64,000 nucleotides of DNA from Steinernema hermaphroditum (lineage: Eukaryota; Nematoda; Chromadorea; Rhabditida; Steinernematidae), in assembly GCA_030435675.1 (NCBI GenBank), contig CM059621.1, positions 2,976,001 to 3,040,000 on the forward strand, in the 5' to 3' direction. Below the pieces are notes generated by a model. The model did not search any database and was not told where the DNA came from. It worked only from the letters and a program-made list of their open reading frames with translations. Position numbers and translations under genes: made by a program. Shown here in pieces: positions 44,466 to 55,549 of this stretch. Within the stretch, counting starts at the first letter, position 1. Each line of letters opens with the position of its first letter.

Positions 44466-46457
44466 CGGAAAGGTAACATGTGGTCAGGGCGTTCCTTAAA
44501 CTCTGGTGACGTAAGAAGACAGTAAACACATTGGGTGCTGAGTTACTTTTGGCGAACACAAGGGCGCGACGAGACAAGTGTTCTGTTATGTGGGGTGATT
44601 AAACAGGACACGGCATTGTTGCCTAACTTGTTCTTGTCTTGTTAAACATGAGGAGATTCCTCTTTGGCAAATATCAAAATGTTTCTTTCTAGTTGCAGTG
44701 TAATCGCGGCCAGAATATGGTCTTGACCAGCATGATGCTGATCTTGCTCACACCAAAGTGTAAAATTCTGATTCAGACGGGAAACTCTCGAATGACAAAC
44801 TCCTTTAATATTTATAATGTGAGGCAACTGTGAAGCTTTTCACACTATTATGGACACGACCCAAGGAGTACCGTTGAATGTGTTCAAAGCGGCATTCTGT
44901 GGCTCTGGTGAAGATAATATGTGTCAGCCGAAATGCTGTTTAAAATGAACTCCACTTTTTATCTAGGAGACTAGGGAATTATTGCTTTCATTACATGCAT
45001 ATATGTACTGTACTCTACAATTAACCCAATCGCGCAAATATTAGGTTCCTGTAGAGTATAGCGGACAATCTTGTCACACATTCTATGATCTTATCACATT
45101 TCGAAAAGTAGACATAACATTCCGTTTATGCAGGAAGCGATCTCCAAAGAAGGCAAGGTACTTCTTAGTTGCTTCTTTGCGATAACAGAACAGTGTAGAT
45201 CCCGATCGTCATCTTATTACATTCTAGAGGCACCATCTCAATAAAAATGCTCGCCCCACTTCTACAATGAGTGACGTAAGAACTCAAAGCATTGTAGCAT
45301 CAACCGTTTCTCTTCTTCCTTCAGCGGCCTCCGCCACAAAAAGAGGGGAAAAAAGAAACTTTGGTAACACACCGCAAATGCAATTACTGTCGCTTCGCGA
45401 CCTTTAAAACCAGGCATTTCTTCAAGACTAGAAACCAGAAATCAGTAACCCGATGATTGTTGCCATAACCAGGATTTCGAAATAAAAAATAACCAGAGAT
45501 CCGTATTTGTCGATCATAAAAGGGGATGTTTTGACGGTCGGGAAAGGGCATAGAATGTTTGGCTTCCTCAAGTTGAAAGATGCCAACGTCGACCGTATCC
45601 CGCCGTCCGCCGCCCCGTGACAATCGCCCTTTAAGGATCCACCGGCTGCCGTCCGGATGAAAAAGGAACCGTCGTCGCCAAGGAAGCCACTGTTCTCTTT
45701 GCGCGCCATTGTGATATGTACCGTGTCCTAAAGGTTTAATTACCCAAGTTTGAGTTTGAGGTATCTCCACACCGCAACCTACTACTATTCACTCTTCTAA
45801 CCAGATAGCTAAGACCCGCGTGGCAGCATCCAGACATACCACTGATCCATCACGGCGACCGCTCAATTACAGTCTTTTTGTATTCGTCTTCCAAAACATA
45901 TTTAGAATCCAATTTGTTGAATGAGATCGATTATTAGGTCGATTACGGTAAATTATTACAAGAGATTACAAGCAATAGTAATTGTTTCAGATTTCTCGAA
46001 TTGTAGACCTAAGCACAGAGATAAAAGCGTTTCAAAAATGTGATAAAGAAAATGCGACTTCTGCCTTTCTATAAAAGTAAATTCACCATGGATACATATG
46101 GTATACTGTATACATTCTGGTATCCATTCAACAAAAGCGTTTCAACCATTAATCTTTCTTAGGTTCATGACCCCATGACCATGATGGGGCGGGCCTTCAT
46201 TATGAGACGGTCGAGACCCGTCGTACGAATTTCCGCTCCACTCGTGGTGTCCACAAAGATGGTTCTGTCGTTGGAGGTTTTGGTTTAATATGAAGACGAT
46301 CGTCATTTTGTGGACAGCTAGTTATTGTTATCAAGCATGGCTAACCTTCTATCCACATAGTTCTTTATTACATCCACATTTAAACTGAACAACAAATTGA
46401 TAGACAGGGATGTCTGATACTCATTTGTACTTCCTTTCTGCGCGTGTAACTGGCCGC
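44466..46457. other. Intergenic region
   Basis: Two kb without a gene model. A minus-strand frame at 45384-45770 has no start, splice or family support. A phrase near 45735 (TTTAATTACCCAAGTTT) recurs near 56640, hinting at a low-copy repeat. Confidence 0.4.
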
Positions 46458-46792
46458 TTAGCGGCCCCATCCATATCCATAGCCATAGCCATATCCGTAA
46501 CCGTAGCCGCCCCAACCGCCGCCCATTCCACCGTAGCCGTATCCTCCCCATCCGCCGTAACCGTAGCCGCCATATCCACCCCAACCTCCACCCCATCTTC
46601 TTCCCCAGCCGCCACCCCAACCGCCGTAGCCGTAGCCCCATCGTTTCGCTCGAATCCTGAAACAACCACTACGTTATGAGTGCTACAAAGGATACTGTAC
46701 CCGGAGGACTGAACGTCGCCATGTGTCTCCTCGGCAAAAACGGCAGCGACCAAAACGAGAACTGCAAGAAGAATACCAAAGCGAAGATTCAT
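46458..46792 (-). CDS. nlp-29-like YGGW/GGW peptide precursor 2 (96 aa, 2 exons)
   Basis: Model: complement(join(46458..46656,46701..46792)), a 44-bp intron at the same position and phase as precursor 1. The signal peptide is MNLRFGILLAVLVLVAAVFA. The pro-region (EETHGDVQSS) ends in IRAKR. The mature part starts WGYGYGGWGGG, continues with many GGYGYGG and GGW units plus a run of five YG repeats, and ends YGWGR. A likely amidated epidermal antimicrobial peptide. The repeat length differs from precursor 1, typical of slippage in such genes. Confidence 0.82.
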
Positions 46793-46837
46793 GTTGAAGT
46801 GAGCAATTGGATGATGCCTTCTTTATGCAGTCTCCTG

Positions 46838-46845
46838 TATTTATA
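46838..46845 (-). promoter_or_regulatory. TATA box
   Basis: TATAAATA about 46-53 bp before the ATG at 46792. Confidence 0.5.
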
Positions 46846-47796
46846 CGATATCAGATGACCTTCGGCTAGGGCATTCCTCAAACAGTTATGACGCAAAAAG
46901 TGGTAAACAACGTGGGTGCTCTGTTACTTTTGACGAACAGCAGGGCGCGCCTAGACTTTGTTTAATAGTCGAACAGGATACTGTAACTTGTTCTCGACTA
47001 GATGAACATGCCGGGATTTGGTCTTCGGCGAATGAATAACTGTTTCTTTGTGATTTCTGGACGCAGGACATCATTGTTAAACATAGATCAATGACACAAA
47101 GCAAATATGTTGCGCACTAAACCCACAATGACAATAGCATTTTTTTTAACTCGTACACGGGTGGTTGAGGCCCAGCGTCGATCGACCTCGTGAGCACTGG
47201 CTGCATTGATGTTTGGCCTTTCTACAGTCTTAACAATGAAGATCTATTTGGATTTTAAAGGACAAAGTCCAATGATACCATTACATGATCCATCTTTTCG
47301 ACGCCGATGATCTTAGGCGAATATCATTGATGTTGGTGTGTAACTATTTCATATTTCAGTTACGATCGTACTTTGAGCCAGGCTATAGCATGATAGTGCG
47401 GCAAGTGAACATACCACCTGTCGCATTCAGCCTGATAAAGCAAATTCTGACTAAATCTTATCCTTTGCGCACAATGTCTGATTAATTTAATAGTCCGTCT
47501 GTAATCATTAAATACATCTGTTGTCAAGGCTCTCGTTTGCGCAATGAGTCAAGTAGTTTCAGCTTGCCTCCTACACATATCCCTCACATATAGCGTTAGT
47601 CCTAGATATAGGTTTTTTCTCTTTCACAACTCAGACACACTGTGATCGCATAGTGGTTCTCACCAAACAAACTCGGCATTCACTTTGTTTCCTGTACGCG
47701 ACTTTACTATCTGAAGATAGAAATTATGTTTACGGAAGAAAGGAAAACACCAATAAAAAACAACAAATAAATTTTCAGAAAACCAACCGCACCAAC

Positions 47797-48426
47797 TAGG
47801 GATGCACCCGGTTCCGGTTTTTCTGGTTTTCTGGTTTTTTTTGCGTCGGAATTTCGAGCCGGTTTTTTTGGCATCAATCCGTTCCAATCGTCCCCTTTGG
47901 GATTTGGACCGTCCTTTTGGGATTTCAACCGTCCTCTTGATTTGAATCGCCCCCCTTTTTCCCCTTTTTCACGGATTTGAACCGTCCCTTTCTAGGATTT
48001 CGACCGTCCCCCTTGAGATGTCGACAGTCTCCCTTAAGATTTCAACCGTCCCCTTTGGGATTTAAACCGTCCCCTTGATTTGAACCGCCCCCTTTTTTAT
48101 GGATTTGAACCGTCCCTTTCTAGGATTTCGACCGTCCCCCTTGAGATTTGAACCGTCCCCCTTGAGATTTCAATCGTCCCCTTTGGGATTTAAACCGTCC
48201 CCTTTGAGATTTCAACCGTCCCCTTGATTTGAACCGCCCCCCTTTTTCTCCTTTTTCATGGATTTGAACCGTCCCTTTCTAGGATTTCGACCGTCCCCCT
48301 TGAGATTTCAACCGCCCCCTTTGGGAGTTAAACCGACCCCTCTGAAGTCAGACGGGATTTAGACCTTCCCCGGACGGTTGAAATCTCAGGGAACGGTTGA
48401 AACGGAAACGTTCCGGTGCATCCCTA
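47797..48426. mobile_element. hAT-like non-autonomous element (630 bp) with internal minisatellite
   Basis: The ends are inverted repeats TAGGGATGCACC...GGTGCATCCCTA. Both sides carry the 8-bp duplication GCACCAAC (47789-47796 and 48427-48434), the size typical of hAT elements. The interior (47880-48370) is a tandem array of degenerate units of about 20-30 bp containing GATTTGAACCGTCCCC or GATTTCAACCGTCCCC. No transposase frame. Confidence 0.85.
47880..48370 (+). repeat. CCGTCCCC minisatellite
   Basis: Roughly twenty degenerate copies of TTTGGGATTT(C/G)AACCGTCCCC-like units, with a larger period of about 130-180 bp recognisable by the GGATTTGAACCGTCCCTTTC blocks near 47975, 48100 and 48260. 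It is confined within the hAT-like element. Confidence 0.8.
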
Positions 48427-49042
48427 GCACCAACCCAATACTTCACAACGAATGCCATCTATTCTCACTATTGACTACTATCCACTCTACTTCCCAGTCA
48501 ACAAAGAGATTTAAATTGCTACTTCTGCGAAAAAAAAACAATCGGTTTTACGTTTGATAGAAAACAGAAAGCGCTTTGATCGTTTTCTTGTATAAATTGC
48601 CTGGCGATGAAATTCTAGTAGTTACTTCTCCATATTCCACACGAAATCCTTTTTGGCACGCAAATCTAACTTCGTGACTTGCCACACAATAGATCTCATG
48701 CGTCACGTTGATTTCATACACATCACATTCAATATTTGATGAGCGCACCTAACCCGCTAGAATAATTCTTGCGTGTGAAGCTACGATTGAACACACTATT
48801 AGTTCTCTCCATTGCGATTTTCTCAGATTTTTTGTAACATTCTTTCGCTTCGTGCGTTTCACATGAAAGACTATACGGTTCGTCGATCAGTGAACGCCGT
48901 AAACTTCTTCCATTTTGTAATGAAATTACGTGGCCAGCTTCGAAAAACAGGGAACTACGATTAGTGAATTTTATTGCGTGCCTGATTGATCCCCTAGTCA
49001 TCTAAATCGTGTCATTCATAAGGCGTCATTGAGGTTTTCAAA

Positions 49043-49949
49043 ATGAACCAAGTGGTCGTCTCTGGCGTCGTCTATTGCTGTCTTGGATTTCTGCCACTAC
49101 CTTTGTATATTCGCATCATATCACTTCTCTTCTACCGTCGGGAGTACCGTAAGCAGCAATGCTATGTTCTTCTTGGGATCATCGGTACCAGCGACTGCAT
49201 TCTCTGCTTTGGAATGGGCTTATTTGGAATTCTTGTGGCGACTGGATATGGATTTGGTCGATTCACGGAGTATGTGGCGATTCCCATCCTTGCAACTGCT
49301 TGGCAATCAATGATCGCCTTGAACGTGCCACTAGCTCTGAACCGATTAATAATTTTGTGTAATTTACACATATCTGACAAAATGGTCTTGCTCTTTGTAG
49401 TTCTATCGTGTATCTATTCGTCGGTTTATCTTGTTTGCCACTCAGTAAGATTCGCCCCTTTGACTGTCTATGATAATGTCTTCCAATATGATGCAGCAGT
49501 TCCTTTTGCTGACTTTATGAAGCAGTTTGAATTCTATTCATCCTTGTCCATTATGGGAATCAACTTCGTAATCTACGTGTTCATTGTTGGCTATTTGAGC
49601 TTCCGGAAATCTCAGTTTTCTGTACAGAGTCGAGTAATCTCCAAACGAGAAAGGAAGCTTCTAGTGCAAACTATTGTGATATTCGTCTGTGGAGCCTTTG
49701 TCGAAACTGCATACTGTAAAGGAGAACACTTTCTGCCGGATTCATCGTGGTCCACCTGCTTCATCATCGCATTCTGTATATTCACTAGTGGATGGGTCAA
49801 TCCTGGACTCCTGCTAATATGCAATAGGTTTTAATGGGGTTATTATGCAAGTGAAGATATAAGATTTCAGACAATTTCGGCACACTGTCTTCAATGCAAA
49901 GCAGAGGGTATTTACTGAGTCAAATCGCTCCGATCGGACACATACTTAG
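49043..49949 (+). CDS. Srt-like 7TM chemoreceptor (287 aa, 2 exons)
   Basis: Model: join(49043..49827,49871..49949), a 43-bp GT-AG intron (AATAG|GTTTTA, TTTCAG|ACAATT). Using it converts a frame that would stop at NRF into the expected ending NRQFRHTVFN and a polar tail to TAG at 49947. The reading includes LLGIIGTSDCILC in TM2, ALNRLIIL after TM3, RKLLVQTIVIFV in TM6 and GWVNPGLLL in TM7. It is the paralogue of 59263-60234 (shared FTEYV, QFEFYSSL/QKIEFYGSM and GWVNPGL), which has an extra intron after TM1 that is absent here. Orphan sensory GPCR by family. Confidence 0.8.
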
Positions 49950-50759
49950 TCTCCCGGATTATCGAGCACTAAGAATGTTGCTGCATCAGCACCTCTGCTT
50001 TATAGTTTCGTGACAAAGATAAACAAATTGGTTATGATATATTATGATATATTCGATGTTACTTGGTTTAGTGCTGGGTTTCCAAGAGAAGAAAACCGTC
50101 GATAATCAATTTTTTACATTCCCCAAAAAAACACCGAATAAAATGCAGATGAACACCTCATAGAGAAGGTACACAGTAAAGTCCGTTACTTAACAAATGG
50201 GAAATGCATATTTTAGATATGAATTGTGTTCTTGTCTTTTAAGAGTGGGATAACATCGCACAGTCATCACTAGGACACATATTTATCTTTCAGGGTGAAC
50301 GGCATTGGCCTATGTAAGGGCACCTCCCCAGCACAAGAGGCATGGCATCGCGCCATAATCATCAGAGTCGAAGACGGCGAGCCAGTCAATTCACACGGAT
50401 ATTAGGAAGACGAAGACCTGAGTCCAATCGAAGAATCGGGTACAGCGGGATCCTGTTCGGCTGGCGGCACAGATGTAAACGTTACAGAGAATCTTCGGCG
50501 ACTTCCATAGGCGGCGCGGAAGGAACAAGTTAGGGTAATGGCGAAGAGCATCATGGCGAGACAGTGGAGCTACGATTCCTTGGTGTTCCATGCGTTCTCA
50601 GAAGCAGGGTGACTGATGGCTACGGGCGATCAATGATAGATGATTATCTAATAATCAGCTCGCTCAACTAATAACATGAGGTCAATATTTACATGGTTCC
50701 TGGAGCGATGTCCCTTTTTGGTCTTATGTCAATATTTACCACCAGTTGTCTTTGATTGC
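49950..50759. other. Intergenic region upstream of the metallothionein-like gene
   Basis: No supported gene; a 50-codon frame at 50402-50554 (minus) was rejected. At 50632-50650 are clustered GATA-type sites (ATGATAGATG and TTATCT), which in nematodes bind intestinal GATA factors and could drive the downstream metal-binding gene (inference). Confidence 0.4.
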
Positions 50760-50767
50760 TATAAATA
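50760..50767 (+). promoter_or_regulatory. TATA box
   Basis: TATAAATA about 44-51 bp before the ATG at 50811. Confidence 0.5.
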
Positions 50768-50810
50768 CCCATATGAGCACCAGTAGAATTATTGTTCGCT
50801 TAGCCCAACC

Positions 50811-51084
50811 ATGCAAGAACCCGGTCATTGCGGTAAGTTCTCCGTGACGCTCCTATTCGAAAGATCTTTCAGAGTGCGTCGCTGGTAAGCCTTGTGCCTG
50901 CAAGGCGAAGGGACAGTGTAACTGGCGGGATTGCTGTAAAGATATGAAGTGCTGCAAAGGAGAGCCCGGAAAATGTTGCACGAAAGGCGAGTGTCCATGG
51001 CAAAGCCATCTGTATATCCTGTTTTCAGAATGTCCATGCCCTTGCCCTGACTGTCCCTGCCCTCAATGTAAGGGCCACCAGTGA
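50811..51084 (+). CDS. Metallothionein-like Cys-rich protein (63 aa, 3 exons)
   Basis: Model: join(50811..50832,50873..50986,51029..51084). Intron 1 is a normal 40-bp GT-AG. Intron 2 is 42 bp with donor AAAG|GCGAGT, a GC-AG intron, ending TTTTCAG. Without removing it the frame stays open but inserts 14 residues rich in hydrophobics. The spliced product has no signal peptide and about 17 Cys in 63 residues. They are arranged as CxC, CC and CxxC groups (CACKAKGQC, CCKDMKCCKG, KCC, ECPCPCPDCPCPQC) with many Lys. This is the composition of a metallothionein: a cytosolic thiolate chelator of Zn, Cd and Cu in detoxification and metal storage. It is not an exact match to C. elegans mtl-1 or mtl-2. 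GATA-type sites lie upstream. Confidence 0.75.
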
Positions 51085-51746
51085 TGTGAAACACAACGCT
51101 TTGTTTTGAATATATTTTTGCTATGATTGTATTTGTGTGGTGTTTGTGAAACCAAAAAAAGACATAAGCGCCAGATGGTCATAGAATGAATAACAGCATA
51201 ATAATAACAGTTACTGACTCAGATGAATAATCAATTGAATTCAGAATTGAAATTGAATTCACAATCCTTTGAATTCAAGGCTGTTTTAATATGAACTCGC
51301 TTACATACGATGTGCGATCGCTTCGAAATATGTAAATGAAAGGGACATAGACGTCACTGTGGATCAGCAGGAGTCGATCGGTGTTTGCCATAACTCTTTG
51401 ATTCCAGCATCGATGATCCGGCGGTAGAATGAATAACAGCAGTTGACATACAATGAAGTGATAAAGTCGAATAGGCGATTAAAGATTTTTCATGTCGGCA
51501 TCCGCGTTGGCATCCGACGCTATTTATGTTCGACGGCAGATCACTGTGAAATTGTATGGCACACTTGTCAACCATGACATCGACGAGCATTATTATAGTA
51601 AGTTACCAAAATTATTCGATGATGCATGTAACATTCCCATTAGTTGTTCTTTATCCTGTTGACGTCTTCGTCCTCCGTTATCAACGCACAATGTTAGTTA
51701 TTGACTCAGCCGAATCATCGACTGATACTACCCTTTGAATTCAGGT

Positions 51747-51891
51747 GCTGAACCATGTCCCCCTGGGGAAGTGTGCACAGAAGTCCGTCCCATTTGTCCC
51801 CCAGGGCAGATGTGTCCCATGTACATCACTTATGAGTGCCGTCCGCCTACTTTTATGGTGCCACAATTGCTGCAGATCCTTGCCGGATTGG
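51747..51891 (+). CDS. Orphan Cys-rich secreted-domain exon (partial)
   Basis: After an acceptor at GAATTCAG (51744), a frame needing one preceding base reads AEPCPPGEVCTEVRPICPPG, then QMCPMYITYECRPP, and stops at TAG. The C-P-P-G-x-x-C spacing and the YECRPP end are typical of small secreted nematode proteins with trypsin-inhibitor-like Cys patterns. No upstream exon with a signal peptide and matching phase was found: the good donor at 51598 follows a phase-0 frame. Either the first exon is missed or this is a remnant. Confidence 0.4.
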
Positions 51892-52183
51892 TGTAGTCGA
51901 AGACGGCGAGACAACCGTTTTAATGTAAACTGAATTACAAGAGCGACAGTATTGAACATAAAGTCTCCATGGAACTATATTTGAAAAGAGGCATAGAAGC
52001 GCTTCACAAACCTCGAAGACTCGGATATGCTTTCATGTTTCGTAGTAGTGTTTTGAAGGGAGCGCCAATGAACCCTACAGGCTTCAGCTGAAAGATCACG
52101 CCTAGATAGTGTTGAGCGTCGGGGCGACCCCTATTCATCTTTGCAGACTGCCTAACATCCAAGCTCGGGTATATGATCATTTA

Positions 52184-52394
52184 CAGGGTGTTCCATAAGT
52201 TCTGTAACGCCTCAAAATGAGCATATCTCGACGAAAATTCAACGGACCCGCTTAAGTGGTGATTTCGATCAGTCGTTCTTGACTATTGTTCACCTGGTTC
52301 TCTTTTATAGGTATACCAATTTTCGCGCGAATCCGTTGAAATTTCGGCAATATATGCTCATTTTGAGGCGTTACAGAACTTATGAAACACCCTG
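52184..52394. mobile_element. Tc1/mariner-like MITE (211 bp)
   Basis: Flanked by TA on both sides (52182-52183 and 52395-52396). The ends are inverted repeats of about 43 bp: CAGGGTGTTCCATAAGTTCTGTAACGCCTCAAAATGAGCATAT against its complement, with one mismatch or so. The interior is short and non-coding. Confidence 0.85.
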
Positions 52395-52497
52395 TATGTT
52401 TAGCGAGTCCGCAGAGAAGTTCCTGTCCCCGAGATATAGTTGGGTGTTTTGTAATTTTTGTCCAGTTTTGAGGGGTCGTTTGGGGGGTGGAGCACTA

Positions 52498-52654
52498 CAC
52501 TTGGGCGCACGTTCATTTGGGCGCATATGTGTTTAAGGTAGCGGACGAGCGAAGCGAGCCACGTATTCAAAAAACCGGCAAACCCCCGCTTGGCTTAGGC
52601 TCCGGCTCAGGACTGTGCCTATTGATGCCCAAATGAGCGTTCGCCCAAATGATA
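52498..52654. repeat. Short inverted repeat (GGGCGCA...TGCCC)
   Basis: TTGGGCGCACGTTCATTTGGGC at the left is mirrored by ATGCCCAAATGAGCGTTCGCCCAAATG at the right, about 100 bp apart. Non-coding, probably a small foldback element. Confidence 0.55.
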
Positions 52655-53102
52655 GGTACCGCTATTCCGAGTATGTGTGTTTATCATTATTGTATTGTGG
52701 CCGTTTTTGAGTTGGTGTTTCCAGTTGTACTGAGAATCTTCCGTTTTGGTGTCTCCTGTCCACTTGAACTCTTTCAATGTGGATCACAAAGAGGAACAGG
52801 AACATACCGGCATGTTCTCTACATGACGTCCTATGACAATTAAGTGCATTTGTTGTGACAGGTGTGTGAAGGTTTAAATACTTGTTGACGAATTGTTGTG
52901 GGACCCGGGAAAAGGTCGGACCGAACAAAACAAGTATGTGGTTCACCACTACTCTGCACTTTCAGGTTTGATATCGAGATATGACACAGGAACGTTTCAA
53001 TCAGCATTTCGCTTTTGATATGCAGTTTGAAGACCTTTGGATAGATGTCTCTTTATATGTTTTGAAAGGCGTTCACTAACATAACAGATTTTGTGTGCTG
53101 AG

Positions 53103-54173
53103 TCAGTTTGTTGACATCTGACTCCTATCGGATGAAGGGATTCTTGGAACGAAGACGAAAATTTTCGTCGGTCTACAACAGGTAAATATCCTTTTGAACA
53201 ACCGTGTCATAGTTCTAAAAGGGCGCATTAAGTAACAATATACCTAACACATCTTTACCCATTGAAAACCAAATGCGTCATTTGACAGAACAGCGGGTAT
53301 GAGCCAAACATAAGGTCGGTACCAATCTCGATGAATTCGTATTCGATCCTTAGAATTGCGCCGAATTGATAAATACATTCTTCGATGAATATATAGGAGA
53401 AGCTGATGGCGGAAGCTAGTAAAATCCTAACTTCTGGTTTGGCTTGCTTTCGGTTCTGCAAGGAGATGAGTTATACATCATCGGTCAGTCATAGCTACCA
53501 TTGTGATGTAGACGAAGATGACAACATACGAAATAAATGATCCAATCAGACAGGGAAAGCTTGTACATTGTTCGAAAGTCACCGCGAACGGTGCCCACGA
53601 CCCGCCAGAGTAGATCCATGTGTGCTCATTCAAATCGAATGTGTAGAGAGTCAAAGGAGAGCTGTTGACTATGAAGAGCGTAAGACCGGGTATCCAGGAA
53701 AGGATAGTGACTGTCTATAAGTTTTGTTTTTAGTCAAAGCTTTTGTAACCAGCCCAATTTGTCATCAACGACAAGATTGGTTGTAAATGCGGATGATTCG
53801 CACCACCTACCTTCACTAGCCACCGCAGACATGAGATCCTTGAGTAGAACACAATAGTCATTAGACGATCAAGCGACAGAACAAAAGTGGACGTCATCGC
53901 CAGCAGCCATGCCAAGATCAATAAAGCACCAAAAAGCTTTTCTGCTATGAATGAGAAGGATATCCAGAAGATCATTTTGACACCGGTCAAGACATGAATA
54001 GCTGAAAGCGTCAGGGTGGCCCCGTTGAGTTGAAGCATTATCCTATACGACGACAGCTTTCTTAGTTCTGGCGATCTCATGATGGCCACTGAGATGAACA
54101 CATTCATAATAAGCGCAATGATGTTAACGACAAGATAAACAGGGCCAACGACTTTTCCATAAATGTCGTACAT
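53103..54173 (-). CDS. Srt-like 7TM chemoreceptor (295 aa, 4 exons)
   Basis: Model: complement(join(53103..53214,53259..53455,53499..53714,53811..54173)), GT-AG throughout, closed frame. Exon 1 covers TM1-TM3: ALIMNVFISVAIM, then LSSYRIMLQLNGATLT, then LAMTSTFVLSLDRLMTIVF. The LDR triplet replaces the LNR seen in the other receptors here. Exon 2 covers TM4-TM5, exon 3 has TM6-TM7 (VRILLASAISFSYIF), and exon 4 has a Cys-containing basic tail (TMTRLFKRIFTCC). More diverged than the 49 and 59 kb pair. Class Srt is the best fit; ligand and expression unknown. Confidence 0.8.
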
Positions 54174-54676
54174 TATGAGAGTGACGTGACAGCTCGTGTC
54201 CTGTCAACTGCCAACGTGTAGATGACAATGCCTACGAACTCCGTTACATTTTATAGCACTTCAAATGTACAAACGAAGGCAAACATTAGTGTTACGAAAT
54301 ACAAAATGTCGGGTATAGTTAAGTGTGTGGGCAAGCACCCGTAAGCCGAAGTTGTATCAAAGGGACATATGGTTCCGTTTCCACGAACGTGACCTCATAG
54401 GTCGAGCCTTGTGACCATGCTGCAACTGAAAGCAACGCTATGTCGAATTCTCCTCTCGACTATCGACTATGCTGAAATTTTGCTATGAGAACACTGTGCG
54501 GACGGTTTTCCTAGTTGCTACCGTTTGCTCATCATCACTGCCAATGATGTTGATCGTTCAAAGACCGAGACTTCGAATGCAGAGAGGGTGGACTCTGAGT
54601 TCGACTTGGACTTGATGCAAAGGGAGCAAAGGGAACTCGTTCGGTCAGCGTGCGTGTAGTTTTCATGATTTATAAG

Positions 54677-55044
54677 TAGAGATGTCATCGGGTCGAACCC
54701 GAAAATCCACATTTTTGCAGTACGGGCCAATTTTGAAGTCCAATCGAGAAACTTCCAAGTGCGCTGGCTTCGCCCCAATGTCGCAGCCCAGCACAATCAA
54801 CAAAATTTGACCGCGCAGCAAAACAAGGTCCAATTAGGGGTGAAACCCGAATAACCCGAACCCGAAAATCTGAACCCGAAAATTTTTTAATGGATCTTTT
54901 CGTTATTCGGGCAAGTTTTTTGATTGTGCTGGGCTGTGACATTGGAGCGAAGCCAGCGTACTTGGAAGCTTCTCGATCGCAGTTCAAAATTGGTCCGTAC
55001 TACAAAAAATGCGGATTTTCGGGTTCGACCCGATGACAACTCTA
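54677..55044. mobile_element. hAT-like foldback MITE (368 bp)
   Basis: The 8-bp duplication TTTATAAG flanks both ends (54669-54676 and 55045-55052). Inverted arms of over 120 bp begin TAGAGATGTCATCGGGTCGA and end CGATGACAACTCTA. They share GGCCAATTTTGAAGTCCAATC-like and GCTGGCTTCG blocks. Non-coding. Confidence 0.85.
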
Positions 55045-55549
55045 TTTATAAGGGACATCAAGTATTGATGACAAAGGCATCCAAATTCGGTGCTGTGGTC
55101 TAGACTCTCGACTCTCGTATAGGCCTGTTCGAGGGTTCAGTGCCCCGTGGTGTCGGATAAGTTTCTGTAGAAATGATTCCTGGTGGGACCTTATAGAACT
55201 AGGCGAACCCGAGACGCATCGGCGCCACTGGAGGCGTAGACTGGGGAGCTTTATTAAAAAAGGGTGGTATCATTGTATGATTTCGAGTTCGTACGAGTTG
55301 TTCACCGTTTCTAGAAAGTATGTAACGGCACTTGTATTGTACCCTTGAACTTAATCGATATTTAAGCACCAGTACGATAGTTTTCCAAAAGATCGTTCTA
55401 TTTCATGATTTCGAGTTGATTAACTTCAGATATTCATGCAAAAGGTGGTCACCTTTTCCAGCAAGTGCATTGTATTGTACTGTGTATTGTATCCCTCAAA
55501 TAAGCGACGTTTTTAATCGATATTTACGCACCAGAACAATAATTTTCCT

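Noticed and set aside
50402..50554. 50-codon minus-strand frame starting MMLFAITL
   Set aside because: Weak signal-like start only, no splice evidence, no paralogue; chance cannot be excluded.
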